Of a stretch of 34,743 nucleotides of DNA, positions 23,501-32,500 are shown piece after piece; the first letter of the stretch is position 1; each line of letters begins with the position of its first letter. The notes beneath the pieces are model-generated. The model did no database searches. It saw only the letters and a list, made by a program, of their open reading frames with translations, and was not told the DNA's origin. The position numbers were made by a program, and so were the translations under genes. The stretch is from Diplodia intermedia (Eukaryota > Ascomycota > Dothideomycetes > Botryosphaeriales > Botryosphaeriaceae): the NCBI GenBank assembly GCA_021495925.1, contig JAKEKT010000172.1, forward strand, positions 1 to 34,743. Reading direction: 5' to 3'.

Positions 23501-26500
23501 AAAATTAAGGCCGAGCTATATCATAACTATAAGTAAAACCTTATATTTGGCCTAACTTACGGATTATTGTCCCGGTTCATTTATTTACCTATTTTAGTGT
23601 CTTTAAATTAATATTTGAATCAACATGGGATAAAAAGGGCTTACCACGTTCCGTATTTTGTACCGTAACTATTATCTTTAGGATCCCTCCTTTACTCCGG
23701 GGTTATTTGTTCCTATGAAAGAATCACATCCTTTAATTCATTCCGAAACCCGTCCTGTCGTGTTATTACGAAGCATCATCGGAAAGTTCACTTTCGTTAT
23801 CCATGGATAATAGTATTTTCACTCTAGCCACGCGTCTTATTATCTTCAATATTATATTAATTAATAATTACTTACTAACTAACGCATATGTCCAAGAATA
23901 AGAGGCTTTATTTGTGTACATTGTCCCTACAGCTTCACACGTTCAATTACTATCCCGCATGTGTAGGTAGAGTTAAATCATAGGAAAGATTTACCGGAAT
24001 CTCACCGGATTACAAAATACGACTTCGTGTCGCACAAGATGAATAACACTAGTCCCTTATTTTTTGGGACTGTCCCCTTGGGGAAAGTCTCTGAAGGGAC
24101 CTTCCCCATTTTTTTTTTACTTAACCTTTTTTTTTATTTTCTTATTATTTAATCTTCTATTGTATATACATAGAAAATAAAAAAAAGGTTAATAAAAAAA
24201 AAGGTTAAGGGGACAGTCTTCCTTTATTAAGTAAAAGGTGCTTGGCTGCGGATTGCCCATTTCCTTTCGTACATAAATTTCGATATTACCATACCACGAG
24301 TCATTACCTGTGCCACGAATATGTTACCATATTCGATTGGTTGAAATCTCTTTAGGGTGTTCCCGCAATTTGATGGTTTTTAGCAGAAGGTTCACTCCCA
24401 CAAGTTGGCCATACAGAGATTTCTCAATTCTCCTTTTTCTATTTATTTCACGAATAAAACAAGTTTACACCAACATAAAAAATGAAGAGAATTATTGTTT
24501 TTTGGTGAAATAGCTCTCTTATGCCTTTATTTTTATATTTATACATCTAACGTATTAAGGTAATGATACTTCACGTTTGAATACCAAATTTTTACCATTA
24601 AACTCTATAAAAGAACCATTCTCTAGTTTTCTGTTTATAGTTCTACTATGAACATTAAAGAATAAAGCACACTCCTTTATAGAACTAAAGTCATATACTA
24701 ATACCCCGTTTTCATCTAAGACTCTTACTATTACATTACCTCTACCTTTAAGATAAGTACCCAATGATTTTATTAATATTTTACCATCAGGCTGTACTTC
24801 ATAATTTGAAGGACTCTCTAAAAGTTTTAATGCTCTTTCCTGGATAGAGATATCGGAAGAACATCCTTCCTCTTTATAAAGAGAGGCTACCCCCTCTCTC
24901 TCCGGAAGGAGAGAGAGGGAGGTGGCCCACCCCCCCCAGGGGGGGTAGGCTAAATTAGTAGATAATCTATTATTATTCATTCTTTTAGCAATTAAAGATA
25001 TAACCTTTTTACCATCATCAGTGAAATGTTTACCTTGCTTTAGAATGAATAAAATTAATCTTCAGTCTTGATAATCCTTTTTCTTTTTACTTAATCAGAT
25101 TAAATTATCAAAAAAAGGTATAAGAACGTTAGTAAGAAAATCTGTTTGATTTACTGTTATATAGGCCATAGGTCTATGATCTCGACCTTTGGCTTGATTA
25201 TATGCCTCAAGTTTTACAAGATTCGAATTACTTCTTTTGATTGTATATTTACCAGGTAAACCTAATAAAAATTTTTGGATTGCTTCCAGTACACCTATTT
25301 CTTGAGAACTTTGTCCTATACCAAATTTTAAGGTACAAGTTTTCCGATTAACCGAAAAATAACCATCACCTTCTACAAATCCTAGAAATCAATAAGGAGT
25401 AATGTAAATAGAATGACCTTTAGGCTGATTAAAATCTATTCTATTTTTATTCATTTGATCTTTAAGTTCTATCAATTTTTCTCTTAGTTCAAGTTTCTGC
25501 CGGGGATCCGAAGGATCCCCTAAGAAACCTGGGGGAACCGTGCGCCCGCCACTTGCTACGCAAGTGGCGGGGCACCCCAACCCCCCATAGGGGCCTGGAG
25601 AAACTTTAAATTCACGATTAAAATAAAGATCATACGCTTTTCTAAACACTATGTAATTCAAATTTTTACTTGTATTGAGAGATCGTTTATCAAGAATAGC
25701 AAAAATCTTGAGTAAATCATTTTTACTTGACACAGTATAATTAACAGACTTCTCTCCAACGGAAAGACTACCAATTCCTAATCTTTGTGCAACATATTTA
25801 AGTAAAGGATACTCGTCTTTATGCAAACAAATGCTAAATATGAATCTGAAACGGGTGTTGCTAATTCCAAGGGTTTGTATAAAAAAACAACCTTCAGCAT
25901 CTACAAATCCTACAAACCATTCTTTGAACTCTTCATAAGAAAAGGAGTCTACCCCCCGAAGGGGGGTGGACCACCCGGGGGGTCCCCCCGGGTAGTCTAA
26001 TAGTTTTTTTTGATTAGAAGTAGGGGATTCTAGTTTACTTAATAAACCCATGTTAATACCTAAATATATGGTAGTAACAGAATCATTACTAGTAAAAATA
26101 TAAAAATAAAGGTCAGAATAAAATTCTCATATTTCGACCAAGAAGAAGAAAGCAGAAGCTGTATTTGGTAGGGTCAGTGGATTGGTTACCCTGCCCTCCG
26201 AACCGTACGTGACAGTTTCCCATCATACGGCTCTCCATTCAAACAATTCCAGTCTGAAAGGACTAATTTTTTAAGTAGAAAGGCTCGATATTTTTAACTC
26301 CTAACCCTCGTCCAGGGTTTTTTTATATGGGTAGAGTGGTTGACTTTTCCTAGTATCCGTAGCTTGAAGCTTCGACTCTTCTGGTCTACAGAGGGTAGAA
26401 CACTAGATTCGATACACAACCTCTAGTTTGGTGTTACCGGTCTATTCAGTATCGTCCATGGAGGATTCAGTTACCTTAGGGGCAGTTCATCTACTCATTT

Positions 26501-29500
26501 TCCGGTAGTCAAAGTGAGTTAGTCTACCTTCATGAAGAAGTAGGTGATGGTATCTGCACAGAGGGATCTGTTTTCTAAGGAAACCTCCCACTCATTGGTG
26601 ATATGTGGAATTACCTGTTCGTATCTTACTTCGAATGTCTGAAGCCTTACGTACATGGTGCATCTCTATATTGGAATTAGAGTTACAAATAGCACATTTG
26701 GCATCCATTATTCTTTTAGTTAGAGTACTGTGAGGAGATCCACTTAGCAGCTTATCTAAGTCCGCAATTGACTCTCGAGTGTCTGACTTGTAATCGTGTT
26801 TAACTTTCATGCTCGCTTCCGAGTAGATTTCCACTCCGGTTTCTGGGTCAGTTAGTTTAGGCCCGAATCTAGCGAAAGCTTTACTTGCTGTTCTTAATTT
26901 GTGTTTAAGAGCCAGTGTAAGTGAACAAGAGTGTGTAAACAATCATACGATTCTCCCTAGAGAAGAGTAATTAGCGGCGAAGGAGTAGAAGTTGAGAATT
27001 CCTCTAATACGTCAATTATAGAATCTTATTATGTCGAAATGGGAGTGGTTAACTAGATCTTTTCGACCTGATGCTATTACTTGATTAAGATGATTTCTTC
27101 GAGCGAACTTGTTCTTAATCATCTTCTCCACGAGTGTGGCTAAGGGTGCATTAAGAATGAGTCTACGATTCACACGTTTTCTGACAACATGATTACTGAG
27201 ATTTCTACGGATGGTAGAAACAGTGATTTGTTGTTCAGCTCTTAGTATATGACTACCTAGGAATTTAAAACCTTCTTTAGTGTTGACTATGGAAGTCTTC
27301 TCCATGTTAAGTTCTAGTCCTAGTTTATCTTTAAGGAAATCCTTAAGGCTTCTCCGAAGCGTATATGCTTCTTGCATGCTACCTATTACTAAAATAACAA
27401 AATCATCAGCGTATCTCACATAGAGGATTCTTTTGAAATTGGGGTCCTGAGTGTCTTTAGGGTTCATCTTGAGCATAAGAGTCAAGTTTCGAGATCTAAT
27501 ATCTTTATTCTTGGTCTTGTGCCGTACCGAATTAAGAGAGTGATATTTCCTATTGATCGCTCTGTTCTTACCAACTTCAAACTTCTCTTTGTACTTTGAC
27601 ATGTATTCATCTAGTTCGTTCAATACAATATTAGATAATATGGGGCTAACTACACTACCTTGGGGTGTACCCACTGTAACGTTGGTTATACGCCCGTCCG
27701 TATCCAGCACTTTGGTCTTAAGAGATTTGTGTATTAGTTCGAGAGTTCTTGCACAAGATACTTGTTTACCTATTAGTTTTAAAATTACATCATGAGGGAT
27801 GGACGGGAAACATTGAGATATATCTCCGTTAATCGCTCAGGTGTAATTTCCTCCTTTTAGGTATAGCTCTTTAAGGGCCATATGAACGCTTCTTTTAGGT
27901 CTGAACCCGAAAGAATTTCCTGAAAACCGAGGTTCATATATTGTTTCCAGTACAAGGGCAATCGCTTTCTGTACAATTTTGTCTCTAGGAGGGCCCACGC
28001 TTAGAGGTCTAGTTCCTCCATTGGCTTTGGGAATTAATACTTTTCTGGATGCTGAGAAGTTGAATTGACCGTTTCGCAACTTCCTGCTAAGCTCCTCAAA
28101 GAAACCTCAGTCTAAACCGTCTAGGGTTTTCTTATCGACTCCAGGGGTCATATTTCCTCCTTTGTGCTTAATAAGACTGTATGCTATGAATAGGAATTTA
28201 GGATCGGATATTATATTTATCAGTCTTTCTATTTTATTGTTAGTCTTTGGCAGGCTGTCTATACGTGCCTTCAGTCAACTAGAAACAGGGACTTTTGAAC
28301 GTTCACTTTTCAGTGAGTCAGGCTCTAGGGTCCCCTTTTGATGTTTAAGAGTTAGTGAAGAGTATAGCTTATTCGAACTACCCCCCTTTGCCAATAGGCT
28401 ACTACGAGGGTTCCGACCCCGCGTACTTACGGGGAGTCCGGAAGCATAGGCGGTTAGTTCCCATGGTTTGCGTATTCAGGCTTTGTGAGTACTTAGATGC
28501 TTGCACCGTTTTTGATCTCTTATAAGAGTAACGTCATCTCTACCGAATCTTTGACCAATTACACGCACCTGGTCGTAAAGAGATGATCTCGACCGACATA
28601 TCCTGCTTAGGATCGAGAGGGAATACTGTGCCCGTTTCGATGTATCAAGTTTGTTAGCCTCATCATATACTCGTCCTCTTATCACTTTCTTATGTGGCAG
28701 TCCATATTTCATTGATTCTACTGATTGCATTCCTAGTTCGAGTGTTATTAGCATCTCGAGTAGTATCAGTAAGAGGAATGGGTCTGTTTCGGTTACCCAT
28801 TTTTTCCCTAAATAGCCGTCTCATGGCGCACCGTGTAAGTAACGGATTAATCATCCGTTGTTAACATCCCTCATAATCTTTTTTAGGGGGTACTTTAAAT
28901 ACTTTATACTAATCTTTAGACATTGCATCTAAAGGTTTAGATGTAAAAATATATTCCTTTTTATACAATCTATTTGTATCTATGTAACGATTACAAGTAT
29001 TACTACTAGATTTTAGGCCCAATGCCTTGTGTGCTGCACTGAATGTACCAAAAGGAGAGCCTTTAACTAATTGTTTATCCTTATAAATATAAACAATTTT
29101 TTCTGATTTATTAAATCTAGAATATTCACGTACATTAGCTACGTGAGATGTATTAGATTTTACATCAAAGATAGGATCTTTAGACAATATAGATTTCGAT
29201 CTATTAAAAATATTTGCAATAACGGAAGAAGTATCCCCTGTAGAAGCAGTACTATATCTTTTGTTTAGAACATCTGAAATATCTAAAAATAATTTTTTTC
29301 CTTCAGTTAAATAGTAGTAACCATGTATCTTTAATAATAAAGCTACTCTTCATAGTTTAAAATCTATAGCTTTTCGAGAATACATCTTAGATGAATCTAA
29401 AAAAGGTAAAAGATAATAAAATAAACTATCTACACTACTAACAACTAAAGATACTACGTCTGTCTTTTTATTTGTCGTACACAAAACATTCAAAGGCAAT

Positions 29501-32500
29501 ATTTTACTGTATTGTGAAGTATTGCTAGTTCCCTCCTTTACCTGTAGAGGACTCGATAATCTAGTTAGAAAGGTTGTTATGGCATTTAAACTTTCTTGAC
29601 TCGTATTTTTCTGAGCCACCTGGAAATAGATAGATGATCCTGTTTTAATACCAAAAGTACCCTCTCCTTCTAGAAATCCAATGAATCAGTTTGGGTTTAT
29701 TATAATTTGAGAATCTGTTATTTGGTATGAATATGTCTTTCTTTTTAAGTTCATACCATTTTTAATTGATAGAATTCTTTCTATACCTGTATTACCTAAA
29801 GTATTTGCACTAGCAGAATCTTTAATAAGAAATGCTTTATAAAAATCTTCAAAATCTAATCTCTTACTAGTATGTAAAGGGAAAGTATTGAAAATAGGAC
29901 AGATTATATTTTTAATATCTTCATGCTTTTCTACTATAAAAGCACAACGATTTCTATGACTTTCAACTGTAACTCTTCCTATTTTCAATTTAGATTTGAT
30001 TGTATTAAGAGTTTGTACATCGTCAATATGTAAAGATATTTTAAATCTAAATCTCACATAACCACGATCTAGGGTAATTAAAAAATTGCCTTCTCCATCT
30101 GTGAAACCTGAAAATCAAAATAAGAAATCCTCAGATACATTAGATAAGATTAATTTTTTGTAAAGCGAAGATTTTTCATATTTTGCAGTATTTAATGTTA
30201 ACTCTTTAGGACAAGAAGAATTGCTATAATAATGAAGGATTCCCATTTTATTTTTAATACCTGATACACCCATATATATTGGATTTTTTACTAATATAAG
30301 GCATAATAAATTAACCCCTTACCTACAATTTTTCAATAGTAGAAGGACTATATCATCATTTAATTTTTTTCTTTAATAATTAAGCGCCAGGCGTATAGTC
30401 TCTGAAGAACCCATCAGGATTTTAAAAAACCCCTTGGTTCCTGCTGATTGTCAACCGGTTTAATGCGGCAGAGTTCCCAGCAAACAGCCTGGTTTAATGA
30501 GCACATTATGTGGGAATATATGCTCAACTGAGTTAAATGCTTCTAGTACACTAGGGTTGTAATGCCGTTTTCTAGTGTAAGAATACCTATTACTTTTTTT
30601 ATATCTATTTTAAACTTGATAACTCTTTTATTAATTTTTCTAATTCTGTGTCTCTTTGATCAGTTCTAATTTGATCATTTAAAAGAGTAACTATCTTTAA
30701 CCATGCGAAATATTGTAAATCTTTATGACCTGCTAACGGATAATCTCTAAAGTGTGGTACTAAAGTACTAATAATATGTTCTTTAGTACCTAATCTAAAT
30801 CTGCTTATACCACTAGTCTCAGTATAAACTTTACCTACTTTAAAATAAGAAACTATTAAATTTAATATATGTAAATCTTGCGTTCTTTGACTAATTTCGA
30901 ACACAAGAGAATAATCCTTAACTGACTTACCTGCTGAATTAACACGGGTTCTTGTAAAATAAGTAAATGAACCTTCACCTGCAGCGAAACCAGATATCCA
31001 GAAAGGATTTAAAGTTTGCACCAGATTTGCGGCACTAAAGTTAAAAGATGTTTCAAACTCTACTTTAGGTAAAGGACCTAATTGTACTAATTTAGCTAAT
31101 AAAGAATCAGATAAAGGCTTATTCAATCTATTTATTAAAGAAGCTAATTTTAAAAACCCTGGTATATTAGTATGAACTTTGTTATTAATAAGATTAAGTA
31201 TTTAACAGAAATATATAAAATTTAGAGATTTAGTAGTTTGTAAAGGATATTTATTAAAATGGTTAATAATAACTTTAAGTTCTGATCTTGATCTAACTCT
31301 AAATCGTGCATCTTTACCAACTACAGATACAGAACCGACAGAAAAGAAATTTTTAATAGCATTTAACAATTCTAAATCTCTAACATGTAAAGTTATAATA
31401 AAACAAGGCTCTACAGTTCAACCTATAGCAGCTGTTTTAGATTTAAATATAGACATACTAAAGGAACCCTCTGCATCTCTTGACTTTTGCCTAGGATTTA
31501 ATCTTCGTTACCCACTTCCCTTAAAGTATTCATTCTTAATATCTCTGATTTGCTCTACCCCCTCTACAGTATGATGAGCTTTTTTTTTCCATTAAGAGTG
31601 CTACTTTACACAAGTCTTAAAACTCAGCAGATTTAGACCCATGTAGAGGATACTTATGAAAATGGGGTATAATTATATTAACGATATTATTATAACTTGT
31701 AACACTAAAAGTTTCTGTATTACGGGAAGATTGTAATGTACCACAATTAAAGTAAGAAATGATTAAACCTAATAGAGCTTTATCTCTACTATGCTGAGTA
31801 ACCCTAAATCTTATTTGTACTTGATATCCTGCTACATAACCTTTAGATTTTTTGATTATATTAACATCAAAACAGGATTCACCACAACTAAACCCAGAAA
31901 TTCAATTAGGATCAGGTATATTGGTTGTTCCAATTATACTACGATCTTCAAACCGAATATTAGGAAAATTATTTTTTTATTTCTTCAGATAAACCATTGT
32001 TCATAACAGCCTTAAGACTTAAAATTTTATTAAGACCTTCCTTAGAAAGATGTTCTTTAGTTATCATTAACTCAACAATAGATTTGAATAAAAGAAAGTC
32101 CGCTTGTTTTTGAGTCAATAAAGGATATTTTAAGAAATGAGGTATTATTACTTCAATAAGTTCCTTTTGGTCTGCTACAGTATAATATACCAAATTATTC
32201 GATTTTCTTAGTTTAATCGTACCTACACCAAAAAAAGATTTTATTTTTTGTAACAATAATATATCTTTTTGATGTAAACATATAGAAAATATAGCTTGTA
32301 CCTGATATCCTAATTTATATTCTTTGTTTTTAAATATTGAGACTACAAATGTACTCTCACCGTCAGAAAACCCTGTGACCCATCAAGGATTTAAAGATTT
32401 AGATATTATTTGTTTATTAGTACTACTATATCTAGTTTGCATAATAATAATTTTACGTCTAGCAAGTAGATTAGAACGATCTTTTAAAGATTCAGAACCA

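Larger units (their letters stand above)
22013..24035 (-). mobile_element. group II intron nested in the P8 loop of group I intron 4, no RT
   Basis: 5' end GTGCGACAC at 24035, followed by a domain I-like region (AATCCGGTGAGATTCCGGTAA; ACGTGGTAAGCCC near 23650). Domain V at 22080-22047 has the canonical GGTGAAAGTCGC centre within a GAGCGGAG/CTCCGTTC stem; domain VI ends about 22013 (…CCTACCTAT). It belongs to a different sequence type from introns 3 and 5. No reverse transcriptase; the interior instead carries an atp9 fragment, a group I fragment and a 52-aa ORF. Confidence 0.75.
21587..26136 (-). mobile_element. cob intron 4, group I intron containing a group II intron (4550 nt)
   Basis: Starts after TTCTTGGT; the guide GCCAA that pairs with TTGGT lies at about 24405, so the in-frame ORF occupies the P1 loop. 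The 5' half of the core is at 24410-24241 (GCGGGAACACCCTAAAGA; GTGGTATGG; GGCAATCCGCAGCCAAG) and the 3' half at about 21990-21730 (GTTCATCGACTAAATG; ATATAGTCAAACC). The two strands of P8 (CACCTTTTAC near 24240; TTTAAAGGTG near 21960) are separated by a group II intron. Terminal G at 21587. Confidence 0.85.

Noticed and set aside
23500..24035. Possible rRNA segment (dense conserved-looking sequence)
   Set aside because: It starts with GTGCG and fits the 5' domains of a group II intron; no rRNA helix series recognised.
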